Shown: positions 1-8,201, counted from the first letter of the stretch. The stretch is DNA of 12,955 nt from an uncultured Eubacteriales bacterium (GCA_902496345.1 CABVAP010000063.1:1-12955), one strand, 5' to 3'. Numbers and translations: made by a program. Notes: a model not told the origin generated them from the sequence alone.

Positions 1-30
1 TTGCTTAAAACCTGTATAAACAGCTAATTA

Positions 31-88
31 CAAATTAGGTTAGTGCATATGGGGCAACACCCCACGGTCTTAACTGTTTCAAAAAATA
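31..88 (+). repeat. Dispersed palindromic repeat, copy 1
   Basis: This copy has CAAATTAG at 31-38 and a hairpin with TGGGG at 50-54, loop CAACA and CCCCA at 60-64. GGTCTTAA follows at 66-73 and GTTTCAAAAAATA at 76-88. The same blocks recur in the same order near 9950-10065 (GGTCTTAA at 9995-10002, GTTTCAAAAAATA at 10053-10065) and partly at 12870-12944. The GC-rich core stands out against AT-rich surroundings. It looks like a REP-like or non-autonomous intergenic element; no transposase is associated with it. Confidence 0.65.
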
Positions 89-148
89 TAATTTAATCGA
101 TAAACAATACAAGTACAAAAAAAATAAATAATTTTTCCAAGAAAGTTA

Positions 149-177
149 TTGATTTTTTTTTATTTATGTTGTATGAT
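149..177 (+). promoter_or_regulatory. Putative promoter of the uxa operon
   Basis: TTGATT at 149-154 and TATGAT at 172-177 are separated by 17 bases, a good sigma-A-type match. The likely start is near 184, giving a 5' leader of about 70 nt before uxaB. It lies downstream of repeat copy 1 and has no competing coding sequence. Confidence 0.6.
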
Positions 178-185
178 GTATACAA
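169..185. promoter_or_regulatory. Candidate GntR operator overlapping the uxa -10
   Basis: TTGTAT at 169-174 and ATACAA at 180-185 form a perfect 6-bp inverted repeat with a 5-base spacer, lying directly over the -10 element. A related half site, ATACAAGTA, occurs at 107-115 and again at 180-188. FadR-subfamily GntR proteins bind short TNGT...ACNA dyads, and this site fits that pattern. Assignment to the regulator encoded in this operon is inference from position. Confidence 0.5.
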
Positions 186-252
186 GTAATATATCAAAGG
201 GTGCTTGATTTAAAATTTGCACTTTCATAACTTTCTAAGGAGGACTTTTTTA

Positions 253-1791
253 ATGGAAAATTTAAGCAGAAATCTCTTAACTAATGGATTCAAATTTAAT
301 GACGATTTAAAAATCGGTACAACTGAAAAATTACCTGAAAGAATTATTCAGTTCGGTGAAGGTAACTTCCTTCGTGCTTTCGTTGACTTTATGTTCAATG
401 AAATTAATGCTCAGGGCTTATTCAAAGGTGGTATTACTCTTATTCAGCCTATCCCTGGTGGTGACTTTTTAAGAAACGTTCTTAACGACCAAGAAGGTCT
501 TTACACTCTTATCGCTAGAGGTCGTGAAAACGGTCAAGAAGTTACTGACAAAAGACTTATCACTTGTGTAAACAGATGTATCAATCCTTATGTTGACCTC
601 GCTGTATACAATGAGTGTGCTAAAAATCCTGAATTAAGATTTGTTGTTTCTAACACTACTGAAGCTGGTATCTCTTGGAAAGAAGAACCTATGGTTACTG
701 ATGAACCTCAAGACTCTTTCCCTGCTAAAGTATGTAATTTCTTATATTTAAGATTTAAAGCATTTGACGGTGCTATGGACAAAGGTCTTGTATTCATTCC
801 TTGTGAGCTTATTGATGACAACGGTAAAACTTTGAAAAAATATGTTCTTCAACACGCTGCTAACTGGAATTTAGGTGACGAATTTACTAACTGGGTTGAA
901 AATGCTTGTATCTTTACAAGTACTCTTGTTGACAGAATCGTTACTGGTTATCCTCGTGAAGAAGCTGAAGCTTTATGTGAAACTTTTGGCTACAAAGATA
1001 ACGCTATTGATACTTCTGAAATTTTCCACACTTGGGTTATTGAAGGACCTGCTGAACTTGAAAAAGAACTTCCTTTCCCTGCTGCCGGTTTAAAAGTAAT
1101 CTTTACTCCTGATGTAAAACCTTACAAAAAAAGAAAAGTTAGAATCCTTAACGGCGCTCATACTTGTTCTGTTCTCGCTGCTTACCTCACTGGTAAAAAC
1201 ACAGTTGGCGAACTTATGGCAGACAAATTATTCTATTCTTATTTAGAAAATGCTTTAAATAACGAAATTATCCCTTCTATTATGAGCGAAGAATTGACTT
1301 ATGATGACTTAAAAGGATTTGCTGACGCTGTATTTGACAGATTCCAAAACCCATTTATCAAACACAAACTTTTAGACATCTCTCTTAACTCAACTTCTAA
1401 ATTTAGAGCTAGAGTTCTTTCTACTATCACTGAATACATTGAACAGAAAAAAGAACTTCCTAAAATTTTAACTTTCTCTTTCGCTGCTTACATTGCATTC
1501 TACAAAGGTGAAGAAATTAAAGACGGTGCTTTAATTGGTAAAAGAGGCGACGATACTTACCCTATCAGAGATGACGCTGAAGTTCTTGAATTATATAAAA
1601 ATTTATGGGCAAAATGTAATACAGCTGACAAAGCATCTGTTGCTGAATTAGTTAAAGCTGTTTGTGCTAAAGAAAATATGTGGGGCGAAGATTTAAATAA
1701 ATTAGCTGGTTTTGCTGATGAAGTTGCTTCTCACTTATTCAACATCTTAAACAACGGTATGCAATCAGAAGTTGAAGCTCTTTTGAAATAA
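253..1791 (+). CDS. uxaB: Tagaturonate reductase (altronate oxidoreductase)
   Basis: This cytoplasmic enzyme of galacturonate catabolism reduces D-tagaturonate to D-altronate with NADH. The 512-residue protein belongs to the mannitol dehydrogenase/UxaB family and is slightly longer than E. coli UxaB (about 483). The N-terminal nucleotide-binding segment reads PERIIQFGEGNFLRAF (residues 28-42). The catalytic region KPYKKRKVRILNGAHT (289-304) carries the family K-x4-N-x2-H pattern (K295, N300, H303). SNTTEAGIS and TLVDRIVTGYPR are also UxaB hallmarks. ATG at 253 is chosen because AGGAGG at 238-243 precedes it at good spacing; an in-frame TTG at 217 has no such support. It is the first gene of the operon, 17 bases ahead of uxaA. 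Codon choice is biased (GGT, GCT, CTT), suggesting high expression. Confidence 0.97.
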   Translation: MENLSRNLLTNGFKFNDDLKIGTTEKLPERIIQFGEGNFLRAFVDFMFNEINAQGLFKGGITLIQPIPGGDFLRNVLNDQEGLYTLIARGRENGQEVTDKRLITCVNRCINPYVDLAVYNECAKNPELRFVVSNTTEAGISWKEEPMVTDEPQDSFPAKVCNFLYLRFKAFDGAMDKGLVFIPCELIDDNGKTLKKYVLQHAANWNLGDEFTNWVENACIFTSTLVDRIVTGYPREEAEALCETFGYKDNAIDTSEIFHTWVIEGPAELEKELPFPAAGLKVIFTPDVKPYKKRKVRILNGAHTCSVLAAYLTGKNTVGELMADKLFYSYLENALNNEIIPSIMSEELTYDDLKGFADAVFDRFQNPFIKHKLLDISLNSTSKFRARVLSTITEYIEQKKELPKILTFSFAAYIAFYKGEEIKDGALIGKRGDDTYPIRDDAEVLELYKNLWAKCNTADKASVAELVKAVCAKENMWGEDLNKLAGFADEVASHLFNILNNGMQSEVEALLK

Positions 1792-1808
1792 TTTACGGAG
1801 GATTTTTT

Positions 1809-3287
1809 ATGAAAACAGATAACGCTATCAAAATAAATGATAATGATAATGTTGTAGTTGCTCTTGCAAATATTTCAACTGGTGATGATGTCTTTGGTAT
1901 TAAAGCTCTTGAAAATATCGACAGAGGTCACAAAATGGCTCTTGTTGACATTAAAGAGGGTGAAAATATCGTAAAATATGGCTACCCTATCGGTCACGCT
2001 ACAAAAGACATTAAACAAGGTGAGTGGATTCATACACACAACTTAAAAACTAACCTTAAAGGTCTTTTGGAATATGAATATCACCCACAACTTAATGAAC
2101 TTAAAAAAGACAGAAAAGCTACTTTTATGGGTTACAACAGAAAAGACGGTTCTGTCGGAATTAGAAATGAAATCTGGATTGTTAATACAGTTGGTTGTGT
2201 AAACAAAGTTTCTGAAAGAGTTGCTAAAATTGCTAGCGAAAGATATGCCGGAAGAACTGACGGTATATTTACTTTCGTTCACCCATTCGGTTGTTCTCAG
2301 TTAGGTGACGACCACCAGAATACTCAAAAACTTCTTAAAGGTATGGTTAATCACCCTAATGCTGCCGGTGTGCTTGTATTAAGTCTTGGTTGTGAAAACA
2401 ACAACGTTACTGAATTTAAAAAAGTTTTAGGTGACTATGACGAAGACAGAGTTAAATTTGTAATCGCTCAGGATTATGAAGACGAAGTTGAAGAAGCTGT
2501 TAAAGTTATCGGTGAACTTGTTGAGTATGCTGAACAATTTAAACAAGAGCCTATAGACGCAAGTAAACTTGTTATTGGTCTTAAATGTGGTGGTTCTGAC
2601 GGATTCTCTGGAATTACTGCTAACCCTCTTGTTGGTAGAATTTCTGATATTCTTGTACAACACAACGGTACTACTGTTCTTTCAGAAGTTCCTGAAATGT
2701 TTGGTGCTGAAACTATCCTTATGAACAGATGTCAAACTCCTGAACTTTTTGACAAGACTGTTCACTTGATTAACGACTTTAAAGAGTACTTTATGCGTTA
2801 CAATCAAGAAGTTTATGAAAACCCATCTCCTGGTAACAAAAAAGGTGGTATCTCAACTTTAGAGGATAAATCTCTTGGTTGTACTCAAAAAGGTGGTACA
2901 AGCAACGTTATGGACGTTCTTGGTTATGCTGAAAAAGCTACAACTCCTGGTTTAAACCTTCTTAAAGGACCTGGTAATGACATCGTTGCTATTACTGGTT
3001 TAATGGCTTCCGGCTGTCACATTATCCTCTTTACTACCGGTCGTGGTACACCTGTTGGAGCACCTGTTCCTACTATCAAAATTTCTACAAACTCTGACTT
3101 ATACAACAGAAAGAAAGATTGGATAGACTTTAATGCCGGTGCTTTACTTGAAGGTAAAACTATGGATGAACTTTCAGAAGAATTCTTTGAATATATATTA
3201 AAAGTTGCGTCTAACGAAATTAAAACTAAAAATGAAATTCACGACTACAGAGAAATTTCAATCTTTAAGGACGGCGTAACCCTTTAA
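1809..3287 (+). CDS. uxaA: Altronate dehydratase
   Basis: The enzyme dehydrates D-altronate to 2-keto-3-deoxy-D-gluconate, the step after UxaB. At 492 residues it matches full-length E. coli UxaA (about 495). It contains both parts of the family: an N-terminal SAF-type domain (about 1-95, ending near KYGYPIGHA and IHTHNLKTNL) and the large catalytic domain. Characteristic segments are GVRNE-like SVGIRNEIWIVNTVGCVN, HPFGCSQLGDD, LGCENN, KCGGSDGFSGITANP, EVPEMFGAE, NPSPGNKKGGI, EDKSLGCTQKGG and TGRGTPVGAPVPTIKI. The C-terminus IFKDGVTL is nearly that of the E. coli enzyme. The conserved cysteines fit an iron-dependent dehydratase. GGAGG at 1797-1801 gives 7-base spacing to the start. The stop codon overlaps the start of the next gene by one base (TAATG). 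Confidence 0.97.
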   Translation: MKTDNAIKINDNDNVVVALANISTGDDVFGIKALENIDRGHKMALVDIKEGENIVKYGYPIGHATKDIKQGEWIHTHNLKTNLKGLLEYEYHPQLNELKKDRKATFMGYNRKDGSVGIRNEIWIVNTVGCVNKVSERVAKIASERYAGRTDGIFTFVHPFGCSQLGDDHQNTQKLLKGMVNHPNAAGVLVLSLGCENNNVTEFKKVLGDYDEDRVKFVIAQDYEDEVEEAVKVIGELVEYAEQFKQEPIDASKLVIGLKCGGSDGFSGITANPLVGRISDILVQHNGTTVLSEVPEMFGAETILMNRCQTPELFDKTVHLINDFKEYFMRYNQEVYENPSPGNKKGGISTLEDKSLGCTQKGGTSNVMDVLGYAEKATTPGLNLLKGPGNDIVAITGLMASGCHIILFTTGRGTPVGAPVPTIKISTNSDLYNRKKDWIDFNAGALLEGKTMDELSEEFFEYILKVASNEIKTKNEIHDYREISIFKDGVTL

Positions 3288-3913
3288 TGCGACAGGAAAC
3301 CTTAAAAGATAAGGCTTACAAATATATCAAAGATAAAATAATAAGCTGTGAATATGCACCCGGTGATTTTCTTGATGAAAAGGTTCTTATTGAAGAAATT
3401 AACTCAAGCAGAACACCTATAAGGGAGGCTCTTAACAAAATTGAGCAAGAAAAACTTATTAAAATAATCCCTAAAAAAGGTGTAATCGTTACAGAAATCT
3501 CTTTAAAAAATATTTTGGACATCTACCAGTTCAGAGAACTGGTAGAGCCAAATGCTATTTTGGAGTTTGGTTCTAACTATTCTGAAGAAAAAATGATTGA
3601 ATTTAAAAATTATTTTTCCTCTGATGATGTTGACCCTATAGATTTTTATAACGTTGATGATGAATTTCACTCTTATATAACTGAATTTTATAACAACCAC
3701 TATATAGCTGAGATTATGGAGGTTATTCGTGTTCAAAGTCAAAGAATTAGAATTCTTACAGGTACTTTACACGATATTACCCCTTCTCGAAGTGAGCATT
3801 TAGATATAATTGACAACATTATTTCAAAAAATTTTGACGTTGCTTCTAAAAAAATGAAACAGCATATAGAATTTTCTAAAAACAGAACTTTGAATGTGTA
3901 TTCGCACAAATAA
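3287..3913 (+). CDS. GntR-family (FadR/FCD) transcriptional regulator of hexuronate genes
   Basis: This 208-residue regulator has an N-terminal winged helix (about 1-70), with the GntR signature SSRTPIREALNKIEQEKLI followed by the wing IIPKKGVIV. A C-terminal FCD ligand-binding domain follows (about 75-205). The expected FCD metal ligands are visible: D124 and H128 in DDEFH, H171 in SEHLD and H193 in KQHIE. The start codon overlaps the uxaA stop (TAATG) and lacks a well-spaced Shine-Dalgarno, so translation is probably coupled to uxaA, which would keep the regulator at a low level. Placement between uxaA and uxaC points to a hexuronate-responsive role comparable to ExuR/UxuR. The ligand and the sense of control are inferred. 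The dyad at 169-185 is the most likely target. Confidence 0.9.
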   Translation: MRQETLKDKAYKYIKDKIISCEYAPGDFLDEKVLIEEINSSRTPIREALNKIEQEKLIKIIPKKGVIVTEISLKNILDIYQFRELVEPNAILEFGSNYSEEKMIEFKNYFSSDDVDPIDFYNVDDEFHSYITEFYNNHYIAEIMEVIRVQSQRIRILTGTLHDITPSRSEHLDIIDNIISKNFDVASKKMKQHIEFSKNRTLNVYSHK

Positions 3914-3930
3914 TTGGAGGTAATTATAAT

Positions 3931-5337
3931 ATGAACTTTATTGATAAAGACTTTTTATTGAAAAATGAAACTGCAAAAAAATTATTTAATGATTACGCTA
4001 AAGAACAGCCTATTTTTGACTTCCATTGTCATTTAAGTCCTAAAGAAATTTATGAAAACAAAAACTTTGAAGATATTACTCAGGCTTGGCTTGGTGGCGA
4101 CCATTACAAATGGAGAGCTATGCGTTCTTTAGGTATTGATGAAAAATATATCACTGGAAAAGAAACTTCTAGCTTTGAAAAATTTAAAATGTGGGCAAGA
4201 ACAATTCAGTATGCTATCGGAAATCCTTTATATCACTGGACTCACCTTGAGCTTCAAAGATTTTTCGGTATCTATGAACCTTTGACAGAAGATAACGCTA
4301 AAGAAGTTTTTGACAAAGTAAACGCTCTCCTTCAACAAGATGATTTCAAAGTTCGTGAACTTATTAAAAAATCTAACGTAAAAATCGTAAATACAACTGA
4401 TGACCCTGCTGATACTCTTGAATATCACCAGCTTATCAAAGATGACCCAACTATCGACTTAAAAGTATTACCTGCTTTTAGACCTGACAAAGCATTAAAT
4501 ATCGATGCTAAAATTTTCGTTGAATATATCAAAACTCTTGCTGACGTTGCAAAAACTGAAATTAAATCTTTCAAAAATCTTGTTGACGTTTTAAAAAGCA
4601 GAATGGATTTATTCGAAAAAATGGGTTGTTGTGCATCTGACCACGCTTTCACTTATGTTCCTTTTGCTCCTGCAACAGAAGATGAAGTTGAAGCAATCTT
4701 TGCGAAAGCTCTTAAAGGCGAAAAACTTGCAAAAGACGAAATCGACAAATATAAAACTGCTCTTATGCAATTCCTTGGTTCTGAATATGCAAAACGTGGT
4801 TGGGCTATGGAACTTCATATGAACATCAAACGTGACAACAACACTAGAATGTTTGAAAAAATGGGCCCTGATACTGGTTTTGACTGTATTTCTGACTGGT
4901 CTAGTGCTGAAGGTTTAACAAATCTTCTTGACTCTTTAGAGTACAAAAACAATCTTCCTAAAACTATTATCTTTGCTGGTAACCCAGCTGACAATCAAGT
5001 ATTCGGTACTATTTTAGGTTGTTTCCAATCTAGTGAAGCTCCTTCTAAAATTCAGTTCGGTACTGCTTGGTGGTTCAACGATAACAAAGACGGTATGGAA
5101 GCTCAAATTAAAGCATTAGGTAACCTTGGTGTTCTTGGTAAATTCATCGGTATGCTTACTGACTCAAGAAGTTTCCTCTCTTACCCAAGACACGAATACT
5201 TTAGAAGAATTTTATGTAACATCATTGGTCAATGGATTGAAGACGGTGAATACGCAAATGATATTGAATTTGCTGGTAAACTTGTTTCTGACATCTGCTA
5301 CAACAATGCTCTTACTTATTTCGGTATGGATAAATAA
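3931..5337 (+). CDS. uxaC: Uronate isomerase (glucuronate/galacturonate isomerase)
   Basis: UxaC interconverts D-galacturonate with D-tagaturonate and D-glucuronate with D-fructuronate, the entry step of the pathway. The 468-residue length equals the usual UxaC length (E. coli 470). It is an amidohydrolase-superfamily barrel with the metal-binding FDFHCHLSP motif (H32, H34), then GGDHYKWRAMR (substrate-binding region), VVNTTDDPADTLEYH-like IVNTTDDP, LPAFRPDK and the C-terminal LTDSRSFLSYPRHEYFRR. GGAGG at 3916-3920 lies 10 bases before the ATG. With uxaB and uxaA it completes galacturonate to 2-keto-3-deoxygluconate. The fructuronate branch (uxuA, uxuB) is absent from this window, so the operon looks dedicated to galacturonate or pectin-derived sugars. 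It is the last gene before the terminator at 5389-5433. Confidence 0.97.
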   Translation: MNFIDKDFLLKNETAKKLFNDYAKEQPIFDFHCHLSPKEIYENKNFEDITQAWLGGDHYKWRAMRSLGIDEKYITGKETSSFEKFKMWARTIQYAIGNPLYHWTHLELQRFFGIYEPLTEDNAKEVFDKVNALLQQDDFKVRELIKKSNVKIVNTTDDPADTLEYHQLIKDDPTIDLKVLPAFRPDKALNIDAKIFVEYIKTLADVAKTEIKSFKNLVDVLKSRMDLFEKMGCCASDHAFTYVPFAPATEDEVEAIFAKALKGEKLAKDEIDKYKTALMQFLGSEYAKRGWAMELHMNIKRDNNTRMFEKMGPDTGFDCISDWSSAEGLTNLLDSLEYKNNLPKTIIFAGNPADNQVFGTILGCFQSSEAPSKIQFGTAWWFNDNKDGMEAQIKALGNLGVLGKFIGMLTDSRSFLSYPRHEYFRRILCNIIGQWIEDGEYANDIEFAGKLVSDICYNNALTYFGMDK

Positions 5338-5353
5338 TTTATAGAGTTACAAA

Positions 5354-5383
5354 ATCTATGATTTTTTAAAAATCAAAATAGAT
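5354..5383 (+). other. AT-rich hairpin just after uxaC
   Basis: ATCTAT at 5354-5359 can pair with ATAGAT at 5378-5383, and inside it GATTTTT can pair with AAAAATC. It lies 17 bases past the uxaC stop and just before the stronger terminator. It has little GC and no clear U-tract, so it may only protect the 3' end or be chance. Confidence 0.3.
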
Positions 5384-5388
5384 GAATG

Positions 5389-5433
5389 ACAGTCGTTTTA
5401 GAGGTTTTAAGCCTTTGAAACGGCTGTTTTTTT
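5389..5433 (+). terminator. Rho-independent terminator of the uxa operon
   Basis: ACAGTCGTTT at 5389-5398 pairs with AAACGGCTGT at 5418-5427 (10 bp, one G-U), with a further small AGG/CCT stem inside the loop, followed by seven to eight T residues to 5433. It lies about 50 bases beyond the uxaC stop. Confidence 0.88.
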
Positions 5434-5488
5434 GTGGGTCAAACGATTAAATAAATATAAAAAATCAAAGCGATGTAAATTAAATAAC

Positions 5489-5522
5489 AAAAAGACTTGC
5501 TACAAAAATAGCAAGTCTTTTT
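5489..5522 (-). terminator. Terminator of the yfcE-like gene, potentially bidirectional
   Basis: AAAAAGACTTGCTA (5489-5502) and TAGCAAGTCTTTTT (5509-5522) form a perfect 14-bp stem with a 6-base loop CAAAAA. The A-run on one side and T-run on the other give a U-tract in both directions. It sits 26 bases beyond the end of the minus-strand gene and backs up the uxa terminator from the other side. Confidence 0.88.
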
Positions 5523-5548
5523 GTTGGTTTTAGAAATATAATTTTTTT

Positions 5549-6091
5549 TTAGATATTAAATTCTTTTATTGGGTTCATCTCAAGATTTTTAATAGTGAAT
5601 TTCTTATCGCTATAAATCATATAGCTGTTTTCATTTCCGTTTTTTGGTATTGAAACTGAACCTGGATTGATATATGTGTGTGTATCAAATACATCAAATG
5701 CTTGTACGTGTGTATGTCCGTGAATTAACAAATCACTTTTGCCTAATGGTGGAAGATTTTCATTGTTGTATTTATGTCCGTGTGTTACAAATGCTGGCTT
5801 TCCGTCAAGATATAAATACATATAGTCGGCAAGAATAGGGAAGTCTAACACCATTTGGTCAACTTCACAATCACAATTTCCTCTTACACACAAAAGTTCT
5901 GTCTTCATAGAATTTAAAATCTTTATTACTTCTTTTGGATTATATTCTTTTGGTAAGTCATTTCTTGGACCGTGATATAATAAATCACCTAACAAAATTA
6001 ATTTATCACAATTCTCTTTTTCATAAATATCTTTTACTTTCTGGCAGTAATATGCAGAGCCGTGTATGTCTGATGCAAACATCAATTTCAT
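5549..6091 (-). CDS. yfcE: YfcE-type metallophosphodiesterase
   Basis: This 180-residue cytoplasmic calcineurin-like phosphoesterase is close in length and sequence to E. coli YfcE (184), a manganese-dependent phosphodiesterase active on artificial substrates whose physiological substrate is unclear. All metal-site motifs are present: DIH (D8, H10), GD (D36) in GDLLYHGPRN, GNCD (N72), THGH (H104) and GHTH (H126, H128). LLYHGPRN, RGNCD-EVDQM and NPGSVSIPK are the segments that favour YfcE over other small phosphoesterases. There is no signal peptide or membrane segment. AGGAGG (minus strand, 6099-6104) lies 7 bases upstream of the start. It is transcribed divergently from the radical SAM gene and convergently with the uxa operon, with no visible functional link to either. 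Confidence 0.88.
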   Translation of the reverse strand: MKLMFASDIHGSAYYCQKVKDIYEKENCDKLILLGDLLYHGPRNDLPKEYNPKEVIKILNSMKTELLCVRGNCDCEVDQMVLDFPILADYMYLYLDGKPAFVTHGHKYNNENLPPLGKSDLLIHGHTHVQAFDVFDTHTYINPGSVSIPKNGNENSYMIYSDKKFTIKNLEMNPIKEFNI

Positions 6092-6141
6092 AAATAAACC
6101 TCCTGATAAATAAACTTTTATATAGTTTACTTAAAAAATAG

Positions 6142-6171
6142 TTGAAAACTTAATAGCTTCTTTATTATAAT
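6142..6171 (+). promoter_or_regulatory. Putative promoter for the radical SAM-TPR-GGDEF genes
   Basis: TTGAAA at 6142-6147 and TATAAT at 6166-6171 are spaced by 18 bases. Transcription would begin near 6178, about 40 nt before the chosen start at 6218. The -10 shares bases with the opposing promoter at 6170-6198. Confidence 0.55.
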
Positions 6172-6198
6172 AATAGTTGAATGATTTTATTTTGTCAA
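6170..6198 (-). promoter_or_regulatory. Putative promoter for the yfcE-like gene
   Basis: On the minus strand, TTGACA (plus positions 6193-6198) and TATTAT (6170-6175) are separated by 17 bases. The start would be near 6163, leaving a leader of about 70 nt before the ATG at 6091. The consensus -35 makes this the better of the two divergent promoters. Confidence 0.55.
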
Positions 6199-6217
6199 TA
6201 TTATGGAGTTTATATTT

Positions 6218-7093
6218 ATGCGAAAATTTAAAAAAATGTATGTGGAAATAACAAATGTATGTAATCTTAATTGTAAATTTTGCCCTAAAACAAAAAGAAA
6301 TGCTAAGTTTATGACTGCTGACGAATTTAGAATTATTGCTGAAAAGTTAAAGGGGTTTGGAAAATTTATTTATCTGCACGTTTTGGGCGAACCTCTTTTA
6401 CACCCACAGCTTAAAGAAATTTTAGACATAGCACAAGAATATGGTTTTAAAGTAAACATAACTACTAATGGTACTTTACTTAAAGAAAAGGGCGAAATAC
6501 TTTTAAACAGCGAAAGTTTTCACAGAATAAATATTTCATTGCACAGTTTTGAGGCTAATGATGAAAAGATAGACTTAAAAGAGTATATAAAGAATATAAC
6601 GGATTTTGCAAAAAAAGCTGTCGATAAGGAAAAAATTTGTTTGCTTAGACTATGGAATATTGACGGTGAATTTACAAAGGCTGACAATGCTTTAAACGAT
6701 GACATTTTAAAAATACTTGAAAAAGAGTTTCAACTTGAGTATACTATAGATAACAGTATATTACACAAGGGAAAAAATTTGACTATAAAAAAATTTCTTT
6801 ATGTCGAACAAGCTGAAAAGTTTGAGTGGCCCGATATTTCAAAAGATGACGAAAATATTGACTGTTTTTGTTATGGTCTTCGTGACCAAATAGGGGTGCT
6901 TTCTGACGGTAGTGTTATCCCTTGTTGTCTTGACCACGAGGGAGATATTGTTTTTGGAAACCTATTTGAAAAGTCAATTAATGAAATATTGAATACTAAA
7001 AGGGCGATTGATTTTTATGACGGCTTTACAGCAAGAAAAGCTGTCGAAAAGCTTTGTAAAACTTGTGGTTATGCTACAAGGTTTAGTAAGTAA
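6218..7093 (+). CDS. Radical SAM protein with SPASM-type C-terminus
   Basis: This 291-residue radical SAM protein probably binds two or more iron-sulfur clusters. The SAM cluster motif is CNLNCKFC (C15, C19, C22), followed by a GEP-like HVLGEPLLHP and by ITTNGTLL, both typical of the SAM-binding barrel. A C-terminal SPASM/auxiliary-cluster region has cysteines C216, C218, C236-C237 and C280-x2-C283 around GVLSDGSVIPCCLDHEGDIVFGN. SPASM proteins often modify peptides or other enzymes, but I see no small precursor peptide next to this gene, so the substrate is unknown. The start at 6218 is preferred because TGGAG at 6204-6208 is well spaced before it; an ATG at 6203 in frame lacks a Shine-Dalgarno. 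The TPR gene follows after 15 bases. Confidence 0.85.
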   Translation: MRKFKKMYVEITNVCNLNCKFCPKTKRNAKFMTADEFRIIAEKLKGFGKFIYLHVLGEPLLHPQLKEILDIAQEYGFKVNITTNGTLLKEKGEILLNSESFHRINISLHSFEANDEKIDLKEYIKNITDFAKKAVDKEKICLLRLWNIDGEFTKADNALNDDILKILEKEFQLEYTIDNSILHKGKNLTIKKFLYVEQAEKFEWPDISKDDENIDCFCYGLRDQIGVLSDGSVIPCCLDHEGDIVFGNLFEKSINEILNTKRAIDFYDGFTARKAVEKLCKTCGYATRFSK

Positions 7094-7108
7094 AAAGGGG
7101 GATATTGT

Positions 7109-8152
7109 ATGGAATTTGAACAGATTATGGATAAAATAAAACTTGGACTTACTGGGGAACTTGAAAAAGATGTTATATACATTATGGAGCAAACTGCTGA
7201 ATATAAACAATCACCGTTTGCTGAAAAAATAAGTCGTGAAACAGGCAAAATGATTTATGATATGCTCTCTGATGAGGAAAAAGATTTGTTTGGAAAAGTT
7301 CTTCAAGAAGACGGCGTTGATATTAAAAACAAAATAGAACAGATAGAAAAAGAAATTTTTGAATGTAATTACTTAAAAGCCTCTGAAATGGCTGAAAAAA
7401 TATTGTCTAACATAATAAATGACGGTATTACGGAAGAAAATTTTGACTATGTTAGTTTAAACAGTCTTTTTGAATTGTGTATATACACAGAAATATACAA
7501 AAAAGGTAGGTACGTTAAACCAACACCTTTTAATTACTCTTACTTATATAGAATATATGGTTTTTGCCTTTTTAAACTTTCCAGAGATGAAGATGCTGAA
7601 AAAGCCTATGAAAATGCTTTGTTTTGGAATCCTGTAAGTGTTAGTGCTATGCTTGACCTTGCTGAACTTAAATACAACAAAAAACAGTATAAAAGTTTTT
7701 TTGAACTTATTAAAAATTGCTTTAATTATAGCTATGATTTAAGCCAGATTGCCCTTTGTTATTATAACTTAGGAAGATATTACGAAACTAAAAAGGATTT
7801 GGATTTGGCTATAAATATGTATATATTAGCACATTATTTTAAACCTAACAAGGCAGCTTTACGAAAGATAGAAACTGTCTCGCGTAAAAAAGGTATGACC
7901 GTAAATCCTCCGTCTGCTGAGGAAATGAAGAAAATTTGTGACAGTATAGGTATCCCTATGGGGGTTAATCCTAAAATTATTACTCTTGCAGCAAATTTTG
8001 CGGAAAATACAAAAAAACAGGGTAATCTTGACGCTTCTAAATATTTTTATGATATTTTATTTTCTTTGACAGGTGATAAAATGGTTATGGATAAAATTCT
8101 TGATTATGTGAAAAAAAGTAATGAAGGCGAAACTAAAGAAAATAAAGAGTGA
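7109..8152 (+). CDS. Tetratricopeptide-repeat protein of unknown role
   Basis: This 347-residue, apparently soluble protein has no signal peptide or membrane segment. At least three TPR-like units run from about residue 147 to 250: one around YRIYGFCLFKLSRDEDAEKA ending FWNP, one around LDLAELKYNKKQYKSFFELI, and one around IALCYYNLGRYYETKKDLDL ending YFKPNKAAL. The N-terminal 140 residues are helical and acidic (LSDEEKDLFGKVL, IEQIEKEIFECNYLKASEMAEKIL) and may hold a divergent further repeat. The C-terminus is a charged tail rich in E and K. GGGGG at 7097-7101 with 7-base spacing supports the start. It lies between the radical SAM and GGDEF genes in one probable transcript, so a scaffold or partner-binding role is plausible but unproven. 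Confidence 0.75.
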   Translation: MEFEQIMDKIKLGLTGELEKDVIYIMEQTAEYKQSPFAEKISRETGKMIYDMLSDEEKDLFGKVLQEDGVDIKNKIEQIEKEIFECNYLKASEMAEKILSNIINDGITEENFDYVSLNSLFELCIYTEIYKKGRYVKPTPFNYSYLYRIYGFCLFKLSRDEDAEKAYENALFWNPVSVSAMLDLAELKYNKKQYKSFFELIKNCFNYSYDLSQIALCYYNLGRYYETKKDLDLAINMYILAHYFKPNKAALRKIETVSRKKGMTVNPPSAEEMKKICDSIGIPMGVNPKIITLAANFAENTKKQGNLDASKYFYDILFSLTGDKMVMDKILDYVKKSNEGETKENKE

Positions 8153-8201
8153 TATACAAAATTTTGACATTATGAACGTGTTTTCTGGGGGAGTGTTTTA
8201 A

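Noticed and set aside
217..252. Upstream TTG start for uxaB adding 12 residues
   Set aside because: The strong AGGAGG at 238-243 lies inside that extension and serves the ATG at 253; the extra residues have no family counterpart.
6092..6217. Small precursor peptide for the radical SAM/SPASM enzyme
   Set aside because: The gap contains only promoter elements and no short ORF with a credible ribosome binding site.
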